Shown: positions 51,655-60,265, counted from the first letter of the stretch. The stretch: DNA of 64,000 nt from an uncultured Oscillospiraceae bacterium (GCA_910589155.1 CAJURY010000001.1:310001-374000), one strand, 5' to 3'. Translations and numbers: made by a program. Notes: generated by a model from the sequence alone, not told the origin.

Positions 51655-52385
51655 GTGGTTTCCTCCTGTAAAAGCATTCTGGCCAGCGCCAGATCCATTG
51701 GCGTTGTCACCTTAAAATTTCTTTCTTCGCCTTCCACCAGCTTCACCGGTACGCCTAGCTGTTCCACAGCGGAGCAATCGTCGGTCACCACCACGTTTTC
51801 CTCCTCCGCCTTACGCAGAGCGCCGCGAATCAGGTCAAAATCAAAGACCTGGGGCGTTTGCACTGCGAAAAGCAAATTGCGATCCGGGGTTTTCTGCACC
51901 ACGCCGCCCTTGGCAACTTTGATTGTGTCTTTGACTGGAAGCGCTGGAGCGGCGGCGGAAACGCTCTGCGCTGCACGCACCGTCCGTTCAATCAGCGCCT
52001 CCGATGCCAGAGGCCGGGCGGCGTCATGAATCGCGGCAAGCTTCACCCGCCCCGCAAGACAAGACAAGCCTCTTGCCACAGAGGCCTGCCTGGTATCCCC
52101 TCCGGCAATCACCGCCGTTACCTTGGTCAGCCCCGCGTCGCGGCATATGGTATGGATGGGCAAAATTAAGTCCTGCCTGGTAACAAGTACGATTTCCGAA
52201 ATCGATCCGCACCGCTCCAGCGATTCCACACAATGCAAAAACAGCGGCTTGCCGTTTAAATCCGCCATAACTTTATCCACGCCGTCCATACGCCGGGCGC
52301 TGCCCGCCGCGACAACGACTGCGCCGCAGCCAGAGGTTTTTTTAAATTTTCTCAGAAAAGCGGCGGCTTTTGACAATTTTTCCAT
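51651..52385 (-). CDS. ispD: 2-C-methyl-D-erythritol 4-phosphate cytidylyltransferase
   Basis: A 244-residue cytidylyltransferase with the nucleotide loop VVVAAGSARRMDG, AAIHDAARPL, and FAVQTPQVFD. An N-terminal extension of about 18 basic residues (KLSKAAAFLRKFKK) precedes the core; the start ATG 52385 has GAGGG at 6 nt. It acts one step after IspC in the MEP pathway and is followed by ispF. Confidence 0.96.
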   Translation of the reverse strand: MEKLSKAAAFLRKFKKTSGCGAVVVAAGSARRMDGVDKVMADLNGKPLFLHCVESLERCGSISEIVLVTRQDLILPIHTICRDAGLTKVTAVIAGGDTRQASVARGLSCLAGRVKLAAIHDAARPLASEALIERTVRAAQSVSAAAPALPVKDTIKVAKGGVVQKTPDRNLLFAVQTPQVFDFDLIRGALRKAEEENVVVTDDCSAVEQLGVPVKLVEGEERNFKVTTPMDLALARMLLQEETT

Positions 52386-52402
52386 GGTTTTCCCTCAATT
52401 CC

Positions 52403-53773
52403 TTAGAGCTTTTGCACCAGTTCCTTGAAGTAGTTTCCCCGTTCCATAAAATTTTTAAACCGGTCGAAAGAGGCGCTGGCGGGAGACAGCAGCACTGTGT
52501 CGCCGGGCTTTGCCGCCGCAGCCGCCGTCTTTACCGCATCCGAAAAAGCTTCTATTTGTACAATTTGGGGCTTTTCGCCCTCCGCCTGCAACACCGCGTC
52601 CTTGATTTTTTCTCCGGTGGCGCCGGTCAGAACCAAAAATTTCACATGCTCGCAAATTTCCGGTCCCAGAACTTCATAAGGAATATGCTTATCGTAGCCG
52701 CCGGCTATCAAGATCACCTTCCGGTCAAAGCTGCGCAGTCCCGCAATGGTGCGGCTGGGAGAGGACGCGATGGAATCGTTGTAATAGCGCACCCCGTCTT
52801 TTACCCGCACCAGCTCAATGCGATGCTCCACGCCGCCGAAGGTTTTCGCAACCTGCCGCACCGCTTCATCCGGCACGATGCCCTCTACCGCAGCAATGGC
52901 CGCCATATAATTTTCCACATTATGAATGCCCGGCAGCAAAATATCCTTCTGCGCCAGCACCGCCTCTATCTGCTCGCCGCGCTTGCGGTAAATCATGCCG
53001 TTTTCCAGAAAAACGCCGTTTTCCGGCCGACTTTGCCTGGAAAATTGACGCAACGAACCGGCAGTTTTAAAGCTGTTTGCTATCTCATTGTCCAAATTGA
53101 CAACAAGAATATCCCCTGCGCCCTGGAAATTGCAAATATTGCGCTTGGCCTCTACATATTCCGCCATATCCTTGTGTACATCCAGATGGTTGGGCGCTAA
53201 ATTGGTTACAACCGCAATCTGGGCGCTCCGCTTCATATCCATAAGCTGGAAAGAACTTAGCTCCACCACCGCGTAGTCCTCTTTCGCCATTTCATCTGTC
53301 ATAGGCAATAAGGGGACGCCGATGTTTCCCCCCAGCCAGACCTTTTTACCCGCCTGCTCCAGCATCTTGGCAATCAGCGTTGTGGTGGTGGTTTTGCCGT
53401 CGGAGCCTGTCACCGCCAAAATGGGGCAAGGGCATAGTTCAAAGAAAACCTCCATTTCAGAAGTAACCGCCGCCCCACCCGCTTGCAGCTTTTGCAGGGC
53501 GGGATTGGCCGGGTGCATGCCCGGCGTGCGAAACACCAGATCCGCTTCCACGTCATCCAAATACGTTTCCCCAACATGCAGCGTCGCGCCCTGCTTTTCC
53601 AGTTCCAAAACTGCGCTGTCCAATTGCTCGTAAGGCGTGCGGTCGCAGCCAAGCGCTTGGCAACCATACCGCAAAAGCAGCCGCATCAGCGGCCGGTTGC
53701 TGACCCCCAAACCCAGAACAGCGATTTTTTTATGGCGCAGACCGCTAAAATAGCGGCCAAGGATTGAATCCAT
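52403..53773 (-). CDS. murD: UDP-N-acetylmuramoylalanine-D-glutamate ligase
   Basis: A 456-residue Mur ligase adding D-Glu. N-terminal Rossmann domain (AVLGLGVSNRPL), ATP loop GSDGKTTTT near residue 110, central NLAPNHLDVHKDM and C-terminal AGGYDKHIPY, plus SPASASFDRFKNFMERGNYF. ATG 53773 has GGAGG 8 nt upstream; TTG further up lies in the ribosome site. First gene of a unit with ispD, ispF, DUF3343 and the cysteine desulfurase, i.e. lipid carrier and wall precursor genes together. Confidence 0.96.
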   Translation of the reverse strand: MDSILGRYFSGLRHKKIAVLGLGVSNRPLMRLLLRYGCQALGCDRTPYEQLDSAVLELEKQGATLHVGETYLDDVEADLVFRTPGMHPANPALQKLQAGGAAVTSEMEVFFELCPCPILAVTGSDGKTTTTTLIAKMLEQAGKKVWLGGNIGVPLLPMTDEMAKEDYAVVELSSFQLMDMKRSAQIAVVTNLAPNHLDVHKDMAEYVEAKRNICNFQGAGDILVVNLDNEIANSFKTAGSLRQFSRQSRPENGVFLENGMIYRKRGEQIEAVLAQKDILLPGIHNVENYMAAIAAVEGIVPDEAVRQVAKTFGGVEHRIELVRVKDGVRYYNDSIASSPSRTIAGLRSFDRKVILIAGGYDKHIPYEVLGPEICEHVKFLVLTGATGEKIKDAVLQAEGEKPQIVQIEAFSDAVKTAAAAAKPGDTVLLSPASASFDRFKNFMERGNYFKELVQKL

Positions 53774-53802
53774 AGGAAAGACCTCCAACCAGTTTTATTT
53801 TT

Positions 53803-53831
53803 AGTATATCGCTTTTTCACTGGTTTTGCAA
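53803..53831 (-). promoter_or_regulatory. Promoter of murD-ispD-ispF
   Basis: Minus-strand TTGCAA (53826-53831), 17-bp spacer, TATACT (53803-53808). A 7-bp dyad AACCAGT/ACTGGTT brackets the -10 region and transcription start. Confidence 0.72.
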
Positions 53832-53837
53832 CAGGGC

Positions 53838-54392
53838 TTATTCTTGCAGCAGCGCAATCCCTTTTTCCAAACGCTCCGCGCTGAGCATACCAATAGCATA
53901 TGTCACCAGGTTCCCGTCCTGATCAATAAAAAAGGTCATGGGCAAAGAGCTTGCGCCGTAGGTATAGGCCGCAACGCCTTCCGTGTCAAACAGCACCGGA
54001 AACGTATAGCCTTCCTTTTCAATCAATTCTTTTGCAGAGGAGACAGTATCTCCTGAAGTGGCGTTGACCATCAAAAATTGAATGTCCGTATGGGTCTTGT
54101 AAGCCGCTTCAAAATGGGGCATTTCCGCTTTACAGGGGGAACACCAGCTTGCCCAGAAATTCAGCACAATGGGTTTTCCAAAATAGTCGGAAAGCTGAAC
54201 TGTATTTCCTTCCTGATCCGAAACAGTAAAATCCGGGGCTTTATAAGTCTCGGCGCCGGTCTCATCCGTTGGGTTTTCTGCCAGCGTATCCGGCGCGTAC
54301 GTTTCACTTAAATGCCTGTACAGGAAAAACGCCCCCACGAAAAGAAGCGCCGCTAAAATTGCTCCTCCAAGCCATACTACACTCTTTTTCAT
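53838..54392 (-). CDS. Membrane-anchored thioredoxin-like protein (ResA/TlpA type)
   Basis: A 184-residue protein: N-terminal membrane anchor (residues 8-26), acidic linker, and a TlpA-type thioredoxin domain with NFWASWCSPCKAEMP (active site CSPC) and cis-Pro in SSLPMTFFID. Such proteins reduce extracytoplasmic disulfides using electrons from CcdA, encoded just upstream. Possible roles are cytochrome c or wall-protein maturation; no cytochrome gene is visible here. Confidence 0.93.
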   Translation of the reverse strand: MKKSVVWLGGAILAALLFVGAFFLYRHLSETYAPDTLAENPTDETGAETYKAPDFTVSDQEGNTVQLSDYFGKPIVLNFWASWCSPCKAEMPHFEAAYKTHTDIQFLMVNATSGDTVSSAKELIEKEGYTFPVLFDTEGVAAYTYGASSLPMTFFIDQDGNLVTYAIGMLSAERLEKGIALLQE

Positions 54393-54404
54393 ACCTGCAC
54401 CGCC

Positions 54405-55064
54405 TTATGCTAAAAATGTGAGAAGCCGGTTCAAAAGCCCCGTCATCATGAGAACGCCTAATACAACGAGCAGTCCGCCGCTAATCCGATTGATTGTTTT
54501 GTAGTTCCGTTTGATAAACTGAAACGCGGATTTCATTTTGTCAATGAATACTGCGCTAACCACAAAGGGAATGCCCAGCCCCAGAGAATAAACAAGAAGC
54601 ATCAAAACGCCGGTGAGCGTCTCGCCTTGCTGGGACGCCAGCATCAAAGCGGAACCCAAAAACGCGCCGACACAGGGCGTCCAGCCCACAGAAAACACCA
54701 TACCAAACAGCATGGAAGAAAAAAATCCCAGACTTCGCGGATTGACAGCGCGGCTCATTCCTTGAAACAAAAAAAGCTGAAATACCCCCAGAAAATGCAG
54801 TCCAAAAAATACCACTATCAAACCAGTTACAAGATTTACAAGCATTTGATGTTCTTTCAAAAAGCTGCCCAATGTTCCAGCCAGCGCGCCCATTGCAATG
54901 AAAACCAGAGTAAAACCCGCCACAAAGCCAAAAGCGTTTTTCAGGGTTTTCCTTGTGGACCCTTCGCCGCCGGCAAAATACGACACATAAATGGGCAGCA
55001 TCGGCAAAAGGCATGGGGAAATAAACGTAACGATTCCCTCCAAAAAAGCGATAAAATACTGCAT
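54405..55064 (-). CDS. ccdA: CcdA/DsbD-like transmembrane electron transporter
   Basis: A 219-residue six-helix protein with the paired cysteines of the family, ISPCLLPMLPIY at the N-terminus and GWTPCVGAFLGS in the middle. It carries electrons from cytoplasmic thioredoxin to the partner thioredoxin-like protein 12 bp downstream. GAGGAGAAAGGA precedes the ATG. Driven by the extended -10 promoter at 55105-55133. Confidence 0.94.
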   Translation of the reverse strand: MQYFIAFLEGIVTFISPCLLPMLPIYVSYFAGGEGSTRKTLKNAFGFVAGFTLVFIAMGALAGTLGSFLKEHQMLVNLVTGLIVVFFGLHFLGVFQLFLFQGMSRAVNPRSLGFFSSMLFGMVFSVGWTPCVGAFLGSALMLASQQGETLTGVLMLLVYSLGLGIPFVVSAVFIDKMKSAFQFIKRNYKTINRISGGLLVVLGVLMMTGLLNRLLTFLA

Positions 55065-55104
55065 AATCCTTTCTCCTCGCGCTTTGCATTCATTCCATAG
55101 GACT

Positions 55105-55133
55105 AGTATACCACAAACCTGTCCGATTTGGAA
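55105..55133 (-). promoter_or_regulatory. Promoter of ccdA
   Basis: Minus-strand TTCCAA (55128-55133), 17-bp spacer ending TGG (extended -10), TATACT (55105-55110), about 40 bp before the start. Confidence 0.6.
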
Positions 55134-55161
55134 TCCATAGTTTGCATCTAAGCTGCAAAAA

Positions 55162-55195
55162 AGCGCGAAAGACTCCTAAAAGAGCCTTCCACGCT
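55162..55195 (-). terminator. Terminator of the lipoprotein gene 55202-55978
   Basis: 14-bp stem containing three G-U pairs (55182-55195 with 55162-55175), followed on the minus strand by TTTTTT. Confidence 0.78.
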
Positions 55196-55201
55196 TCCCG
55201 C

Positions 55202-55978
55202 TTACGAAACCTGAACCAACTGCCGCTGCATTCCATATCCCGGCGCGTAAATATCCATGGCCGCCCAAAGGCATTCATCATCCGCCATATAAAGTTTCAC
55301 GCGCTCCAAATTGGTATCTGCCATGGTTCGCTGATACCCATAGGTTTCCTCCAGCGCTTCGTCTGTAGTCTCTTCGCCGTAGTATTCCCGCAGGATTATT
55401 TTCGCCTGCTGCGCCGCTGTTTCTTTCACTTCCTGTTCCAGCCGCATTGGCCCCCAGTTCATTACTTGGCAGAAGGCGTCATCCTGCACACTTTCTCCGG
55501 TCTCCACATTGAGATTGTACACTCTATACTCCGTTTTGCCGGAAACACGCTCCGTGCATGTCAGCACCAGAGACAGCACACTTTCATTGAGGTAGACCTG
55601 ATAATTGATGTCGCTGTAATCCGGGCATTCCTCGCCGCTTTGATAGTCCTCCATGGATTTTTGCAGCGGCTCCACAAATTCTTTGGTAATGGTCGTATTG
55701 ATTCTGGAAGCCTCCAGCCCAGACAGGTTGATTCTGGGCAGACGGAAGGAATAGGAATTTTCCTTGGCGTCCCGCCCGGAAACGCTCATCTGCGTCTGGA
55801 CATAATCATGTACGGACTGGGCGTTTGGCGTGGAGGATTCATCATCCCCCTCCCAAGAAATGCCAAGATATTTTTCATTGAACTCGGTTAGCTTATCAGA
55901 AGTTTTTTGCATATCGCACCCGGACAGTGCGCAGCCCAGCAGTGCCAGCGCTAAAACAAGCGCAAATTTTTTCCCCAC
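55202..55978 (-). CDS. Lipoprotein, RsiV/DUF3298-like beta domain
   Basis: A 258-residue lipoprotein if started at GTG 55978, which has AGGAAAGGGG 9 nt upstream and gives an ideal 20-residue signal ending LSGC. The ATG at 56026 would overlap a -10-like TATGAT and adds a basic tail before the signal, so it is disfavoured. The mature part has NYQVYLNESVLSLVLTCTERV and a C-terminal ERVKLYMADDECLWAAMDIY, reminiscent of extracytoplasmic DUF3298/DUF4163 domains. Function unknown. Confidence 0.75.
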   Translation of the reverse strand: MGKKFALVLALALLGCALSGCDMQKTSDKLTEFNEKYLGISWEGDDESSTPNAQSVHDYVQTQMSVSGRDAKENSYSFRLPRINLSGLEASRINTTITKEFVEPLQKSMEDYQSGEECPDYSDINYQVYLNESVLSLVLTCTERVSGKTEYRVYNLNVETGESVQDDAFCQVMNWGPMRLEQEVKETAAQQAKIILREYYGEETTDEALEETYGYQRTMADTNLERVKLYMADDECLWAAMDIYAPGYGMQRQLVQVS

Positions 55979-56021
55979 AACAAAAATCCCCTTTCCTACA
56001 CGGAGCTTTTTATTTTCTGTT

Positions 56022-56050
56022 ATCATAGCAGATTTTTCGCCAGATGAACA
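56022..56050 (-). promoter_or_regulatory. Possible promoter of the lipoprotein gene 55202-55978
   Basis: Minus-strand TGTTCA (56045-56050), 17-bp spacer, TATGAT (56022-56027). The -35 is weak; its value is that it argues for the GTG 55978 start. Confidence 0.4.
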
Positions 56051-56140
56051 GTCCTTTCAAAGGATTTTTACGTTTTTTTCAAAATTGGTCTTCTTGCAAA
56101 GGGAGGCTGGAGGATAAAAATACCATCTAACCTCCTGTTT

Positions 56141-56815
56141 TTACTGCATGACTGTAGGCAAACCAGGCGCAATCAAGTTGCCGCCGTCATTTTCCGGGGC
56201 GCGCTGCCAGTCCTCGTCTCCGATTTTGGAAAGAAGCTCCAGCTTAATTTCCGGATTTTGCGTCTCTGATTTGGGCGCAGGCACAAGAAGAATCCAGTTA
56301 GCCATATCCATGGTGGTAATTTCCGGCGTTTCACTGCGCAGCGTTACAAGAAGTTCGTCCTTTTCTCCGGTATTCAATTCCACGCTTTGTCGCACGGAAC
56401 CGGTATTGGTTCTGCGCAGCAGCACCAGCAGATCGTGTTCCTTCCAAAATTCATCGTCATATGCGGAAATTTTCTCTTGCAGCAACGAAAAATTCAAAAC
56501 GCCAAAAGCGTTTTCCAATTCCTGCGAATCGGAAAACAATGCAACGCCAATATTTTTAAATTCTGAAGGATAATTTCCAAGTAGCTTTATAAAGGGGGCG
56601 TCCTCCCCTGTATAGCGAACAATCTGCGTTTCCTGCGCTGTCTGTCCCACCGTCTCGTCCGGCTCTGTGGCGGCAGTAACCGGCGCGGTGCTTTCCGTAG
56701 GCGCGACCGTCATGGACAAAACCGGCCGGTCATCCCGCTGGCAGGCGGCAAGGCTTCCAAGAAGAGTTGCGGAAACCGCCAAAAGTATCCCGTGGGCAAG
56801 CATATTTTTCTTCAT
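56141..56815 (-). CDS. Lipoprotein of unknown function
   Basis: A 224-residue lipoprotein: signal peptide with lipobox LAAC (Cys near residue 25), a Thr/Glu/Pro-rich spacer of about 45 residues, then a compact domain with IVRYTGEDAPFIKLL, DSQELENAFG and HDLLVLLRRTNTGSVRQSVE, ending ILLVPAPK. The form resembles small extracytoplasmic protease-inhibitor-like (PrcB/ chagasin-like) beta domains but no family is claimed. ATG 56815 follows GGAGG at 8 nt. Own promoter at 56851-56879. Confidence 0.78.
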   Translation of the reverse strand: MKKNMLAHGILLAVSATLLGSLAACQRDDRPVLSMTVAPTESTAPVTAATEPDETVGQTAQETQIVRYTGEDAPFIKLLGNYPSEFKNIGVALFSDSQELENAFGVLNFSLLQEKISAYDDEFWKEHDLLVLLRRTNTGSVRQSVELNTGEKDELLVTLRSETPEITTMDMANWILLVPAPKSETQNPEIKLELLSKIGDEDWQRAPENDGGNLIAPGLPTVMQ

Positions 56816-56850
56816 GAGATTCGCCTCCATTTTTCAAATTTCTTGTAGGA

Positions 56851-56879
56851 ATTCTAACATAATCTACTATTTTCGTCAA
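56851..56879 (-). promoter_or_regulatory. Promoter of the lipoprotein gene 56141-56815
   Basis: Minus-strand TTGACG (56874-56879), 17-bp spacer, TAGAAT (56851-56856). Confidence 0.75.
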
Positions 56880-56986
56880 TCCTTTGACAAAAACATTAAG
56901 GAATATTAAGATCCTTTGCGTTTTTATTATAGCGTATAACGCCGCAAATCGATTTTTTTCGTAGTTTTTAAAAATCTTCTGAAAAA

Positions 56987-57013
56987 TATGCCTGCAGCGT
57001 CGCCGCAGGCATA
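56987..57013 (-). terminator. Terminator of the MerR-DUF5131 unit
   Basis: Perfect 9-bp stem (56987-56995 with 57005-57013), 9-nt loop, followed on the minus strand by TTTTTC, directly after the DUF5131 stop. Confidence 0.8.
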
Positions 57014-57015
57014 CC

Positions 57016-57723
57016 TTATAAATCAATATTCGCTTTCTTCGCCTGGCTGCATAAATCACGCACCGCAAGGTTATACATCCTGCCGTTCTTGATAAAATGG
57101 GTGCCGCACTGCCGGAACGCAAAATGTACATTTTGCGCAGCGCACTGTTCCCGAAGGGCAAGTACCCACCCATAGTCCAGCGGACGGGCGTTTCGATCCG
57201 ATTCGCCGCCTACTACAACCAATTCGACATTTTTCAGATAGGACGCAAGGTCTATTTTCTCAAGCAAAGGCTGACAAATGATATTTTTGTGCTTGATGGG
57301 CAGCTCCTTAAAAATTGAAAGCCTGAAGTCCGCCCTGTCCTGGTTTTCAACCGTACAGCCCACGGTTACATTGTCGTATCCATCCGCCCAATCTGCCGGG
57401 GCGCAATCCATAAAACGCTCGATTCTTTTCGTCAGAAAGATAAAATGCAGGTCAGGCCGCGCCTTTATCATTTGCCAGCATTCTTCCCGCCAAGCATCCG
57501 CCTCCGCAAGGAGAAAATCGCTGGAAAAGCAGACGTATACCGTCTGTCCTGATTTTATTTTGTACGCGCCGGATTTATTCCTGGCAATGGGGGCATAAAA
57601 ATTGTCACTTTTTACGATACTGTTGGTATCCACGCCCCGCCTGGAATCGCCTTTATGAATGTAGCAGTATTTGCAGCCTTCGCTGTATCTGTGGCAGCCG
57701 CGCCACGGATTCCACATTGCCAT
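57016..57723 (-). CDS. DUF5131 family protein (phage Gp37/Gp68-like)
   Basis: A 235-residue protein. The N-terminus has MWNPWRGCHRYSEGCKYCY, i.e. a C-x6-C-x2-C cluster motif at residues 10, 17 and 20 of the radical-SAM-like DUF5131 family; then FLTKRIERF, VTVGCTVENQ, VVVGGESDRNARPLDYGWV and HFAFRQCGTHF follow in the family order. Members occur in phages and chromosomes and have no established reaction. It starts 3 bp after the MerR gene with AAAGGG upstream, so the two form one unit; the shared promoter has the MerR-type 19-bp spacer. Confidence 0.85.
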   Translation of the reverse strand: MAMWNPWRGCHRYSEGCKYCYIHKGDSRRGVDTNSIVKSDNFYAPIARNKSGAYKIKSGQTVYVCFSSDFLLAEADAWREECWQMIKARPDLHFIFLTKRIERFMDCAPADWADGYDNVTVGCTVENQDRADFRLSIFKELPIKHKNIICQPLLEKIDLASYLKNVELVVVGGESDRNARPLDYGWVLALREQCAAQNVHFAFRQCGTHFIKNGRMYNLAVRDLCSQAKKANIDL

Positions 57724-57726
57724 ATG

Positions 57727-58446
57727 TTACCCTTTCGCTTTGCGCACGGAAATCGCTTGCGACACAAAATCAGCCGTTCCTTTGCCGCCGGCTCTGTCAA
57801 TGTTCTCCTGGAACCGCTGATCCGCTTTATAAAGCTGACCAAGGCCCTGAAAAACTTCTTCCGTGCAGTTATAAAAATTCTCGCTGATGAAGCCGCGCAG
57901 CTTTTCCGTCAGCGCCTGGGCTTCCTGCGACGCTGGAGATAAATGCCTAATCTGCCCAGCCTGGGCAAAAATCTCCATCAGCCCCTTGGTTTTTTCCTCC
58001 GTGCCGCCCACAAACTTTTGCGCGTATTCTTGATAAGCGGCGGTCTCGCCCCATCTGGCTTTGGCTTCCTCAGCAAATGCCTGCCATTCATTTTTATCAA
58101 AAGCTGTAAAATCCATATTGGTTCCTCCTGTTGTCAGTATTTCACGGGTATAGGCAATCAGTCCATCCAAGTATTCCCGCTGCAATTCCAGCAGACGAAG
58201 CTGATCCTTCATAGCCTGTACGCGGTTAAAATGCGGACTGTCCAAAATGGTCCTGATTTCCTTCAAGGGAAATTGCAGTTCCCGAAACAGCAAAATGGTT
58301 TGCAGGCGTTCCAGCGCCGTATCGTCATACAGCCGGTAGCCCGCGTCTGTTATTTGCGTCGGCTTCAGTAAGCCGATGGCGTCGTAGTGGTGAAGCGTGC
58401 GCACGCTGATATTTGCCAGTTTACTGACCTGTTTCACTGTTTTCAT
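57727..58446 (-). CDS. TipA-like MerR-family regulator with TipAS domain
   Basis: A 239-residue regulator. Residues 1-70 are a MerR winged helix (TVKQVSKLANISVRTLHHYDAIGLLKP-type), followed by a dimerisation coiled coil and a TipAS domain (NEWQAFAEEAKARWGETAAYQEY). TipAS domains bind small molecules such as thiopeptides and multidrug ligands; the inducer here is unknown. ATG 58446 follows GGGAGGG at 7 nt. It should bind the promoter at 58471-58501, thereby controlling itself and the DUF5131 gene. Confidence 0.92.
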   Translation of the reverse strand: MKTVKQVSKLANISVRTLHHYDAIGLLKPTQITDAGYRLYDDTALERLQTILLFRELQFPLKEIRTILDSPHFNRVQAMKDQLRLLELQREYLDGLIAYTREILTTGGTNMDFTAFDKNEWQAFAEEAKARWGETAAYQEYAQKFVGGTEEKTKGLMEIFAQAGQIRHLSPASQEAQALTEKLRGFISENFYNCTEEVFQGLGQLYKADQRFQENIDRAGGKGTADFVSQAISVRKAKG

Positions 58447-58470
58447 TTGCAATCCCTCCCGTGTAGCTTC

Positions 58471-58501
58471 AGTATACACGATGACGTAAGGAGAGAGTCA
58501 A
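58471..58501 (-). promoter_or_regulatory. MerR-type promoter with 19-bp spacer
   Basis: Minus-strand TTGACT (58496-58501) and TATACT (58471-58476) are 19 bp apart, the over-long spacing that MerR activators correct by twisting DNA. Located 25 bp before the MerR gene. Confidence 0.72.
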
Positions 58502-58558
58502 GAAAAATTTTTGATTTTTTTCAGCTTTTTTCAAATACTAACCATGGAGGTGAGAAAA

Positions 58559-58741
58559 ATGTCTATTATTGAAGGCTGTATCGGCAAGTACAAAACGCCG
58601 ATTGCGGAAACGCGGTTTTGTCCCATTTGCGGCAAAACCGTGGAAGTCTTTACTTCCATGGGCGCAATTTTAGAGGACGCAGTTTGTCCCTGCGGCTACG
58701 TCTGGGAGGGGCAGCCCCATCCGGCGCTGAAAACAGACTAA
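58559..58741 (+). CDS. Small zinc-ribbon protein
   Basis: A 60-residue protein with FCPICGKTVE and VCPCGYVWEG, two cysteine pairs of a zinc ribbon. ATG 58559 has GGAGG 8 nt upstream. Divergent from the MerR gene and convergent with mnmA; shares the terminator 58748-58780. No family recognised; it may be a nucleic-acid-binding or chaperone-type ribbon. Confidence 0.78.
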   Translation: MSIIEGCIGKYKTPIAETRFCPICGKTVEVFTSMGAILEDAVCPCGYVWEGQPHPALKTD

Positions 58742-58747
58742 ACAAAC

Positions 58748-58780
58748 GCTCCTGCGCCGCAAAATTTGTGACGCAGGAGC
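58748..58780. terminator. Bidirectional terminator between convergent genes
   Basis: Perfect 9-bp outer stem (58748-58756 with 58772-58780); TTTT follows on the plus strand and a run with GTTTGTTT on the minus strand. Confidence 0.7.
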
Positions 58781-58785
58781 GCGTT

Positions 58786-59847
58786 TTACAAAATCGTACC
58801 GCCGCCCAAGACAATATCGCCGTCATATAAAACCACGGCCTGTCCCCTTGTAATGGCTCTTTGCGGCGCGTCAAATTCCAGATGCAGCCGGTTTTCAGCA
58901 GTCTGCCAAACCGTTGCCGGCTGCTCCGTCTGATTGTAGCGGATTTTCGCCTTGCAGCGAAGCTTTCCTCCAAGAAAATCAAATGGAATCAAATTCAAAT
59001 CCTCGGCTTCCAGACTTTTGGCGTAAAGCTGCGCGTCCTGCCCAAGCACCACGGTATTGGTTGCGGCGTCCTTTTGGCAAACATACATTCTCTGGTGCTG
59101 GGAAAGCCCCAGCCCGCGCCGCTGTCCGATGGTATAGCGCGCAATGCCCTGATGTTTTCCTAAAAACGCGCCGTCAGTTGCAACAAAGTCTCCCGCCGGA
59201 AAGCTTCTGCCCAGATAGCGCGCTAAAAACGCGGCATAATCCCTGTCCGGCACAAAGCAAATATCCTGACTGTCCCGCTTTTTCGCATTTATAAATCCCT
59301 GATTTTGGGCAATTTCCCGAATCTCCTCCTTGCGGTATTGTCCCAGCGGAAACAGCGTATGGGCAAGCTGCTCCTGGGTCATGGCGTATAGCGCATAGCT
59401 TTGATCTTTCCCACTGTCCACGCCTTTTCGCAGAAGATATCTGCCAGCGGCTTGTTCAATTCCTGCATAGTGACCGGTCGCTACATATTCTGCGCCCATA
59501 ATCCTTGCCCGCTGCAAAAGCGCCTGAAACTTCAAATAACGGTTACAGGCGATACAGGGATTGGGCGTTTTTCCGCCGCAGTATGCATCTGCAAAAGGAC
59601 GCATCACAAAGCGTTCAAATTCCTCCTTGAAATTCAGCACATAGTAGGGCATTTGCAAACCATAAGCTACGCTTCGCGCGTCCTCCACATCTTCCAATGA
59701 GCAGCAGGTTCTATTGCTGGATACTTCCCCGTCGTACAGCTTCATGGTCACACCGGCGCAGTCAAATCCTGTCTGCCGCATTAAATACGCCGCTACGCTG
59801 GAATCCACGCCGCCGCTCATGGCGACCCATGCCTTACCCTTCGTCAT
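58786..59847 (-). CDS. mnmA: tRNA-specific 2-thiouridylase MnmA
   Basis: A 353-residue enzyme inserting sulfur at U34 of tRNA-Lys/Glu/Gln. PP-loop SGGVDSS at 11-17, catalytic cysteines in NPCIAC and SQDICFVPD, and the C-terminal domain with YVCQKDAATNTVVLG. ATG 59847 lies 14 nt inside the end of iscU, so it is translationally coupled to the sulfur-cluster scaffold; this start equals the family length. The sulfur donor is the IscS encoded two genes upstream. Confidence 0.96.
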   Translation of the reverse strand: MTKGKAWVAMSGGVDSSVAAYLMRQTGFDCAGVTMKLYDGEVSSNRTCCSLEDVEDARSVAYGLQMPYYVLNFKEEFERFVMRPFADAYCGGKTPNPCIACNRYLKFQALLQRARIMGAEYVATGHYAGIEQAAGRYLLRKGVDSGKDQSYALYAMTQEQLAHTLFPLGQYRKEEIREIAQNQGFINAKKRDSQDICFVPDRDYAAFLARYLGRSFPAGDFVATDGAFLGKHQGIARYTIGQRRGLGLSQHQRMYVCQKDAATNTVVLGQDAQLYAKSLEAEDLNLIPFDFLGGKLRCKAKIRYNQTEQPATVWQTAENRLHLEFDAPQRAITRGQAVVLYDGDIVLGGGTIL

Positions 59848-60265
59848 GGCAGTGGCAGCAATCCCCGGTGCAATAGGCTTCTGGGTCGTAGGCAATGTGA
59901 TTTTTGTCATAATAATCCTTCAGCGCCGCTTTCACCGCTTCCTCCGCCAGCACGGAGCAGTGGATTTTGTGGGTGGGCAGCCCATCCAACGCTTCCACCA
60001 CCGCTTTATTGGACAAATTTGCCGCTTCCTCCACAGGCTTGCCGATAATCATTTCCGTAGCCATAGAGCTGGTGGCAATGGCGGAGCCGCAGCCAAAGGT
60101 CTGAAATTTCGCGTCCGTTACTACGCCGCCGTCAATTTTCAGATAAATCTTCATAATATCGCCGCACTTGGCGTTGCCCACTTCCCCAACGCCGTCTGCG
60201 TTTTCAATTTCCCCTACGTTTCTTGGATGCATGAAATGATCCATTACTTTTTCACTGTATAACAT
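59834..60265 (-). CDS. iscU: Iron-sulfur cluster scaffold IscU/NifU-like
   Basis: A 143-residue scaffold. Cluster ligands C34, C59 and C103 with Asp36 (KCGD, FGCGSA, IHCSV) are intact; the chaperone motif of gamma-proteobacterial IscU (LPPVK) is replaced by GLPTHK. A cysteine-rich tail CTGDCCHCH follows, a feature of clostridial NifU-type scaffolds. ATG 60265 has AAAGGAG 9 nt upstream; overlaps iscS by 14 nt. Confidence 0.95.
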   Translation of the reverse strand: MLYSEKVMDHFMHPRNVGEIENADGVGEVGNAKCGDIMKIYLKIDGGVVTDAKFQTFGCGSAIATSSMATEMIIGKPVEEAANLSNKAVVEALDGLPTHKIHCSVLAEEAVKAALKDYYDKNHIAYDPEAYCTGDCCHCHDEG

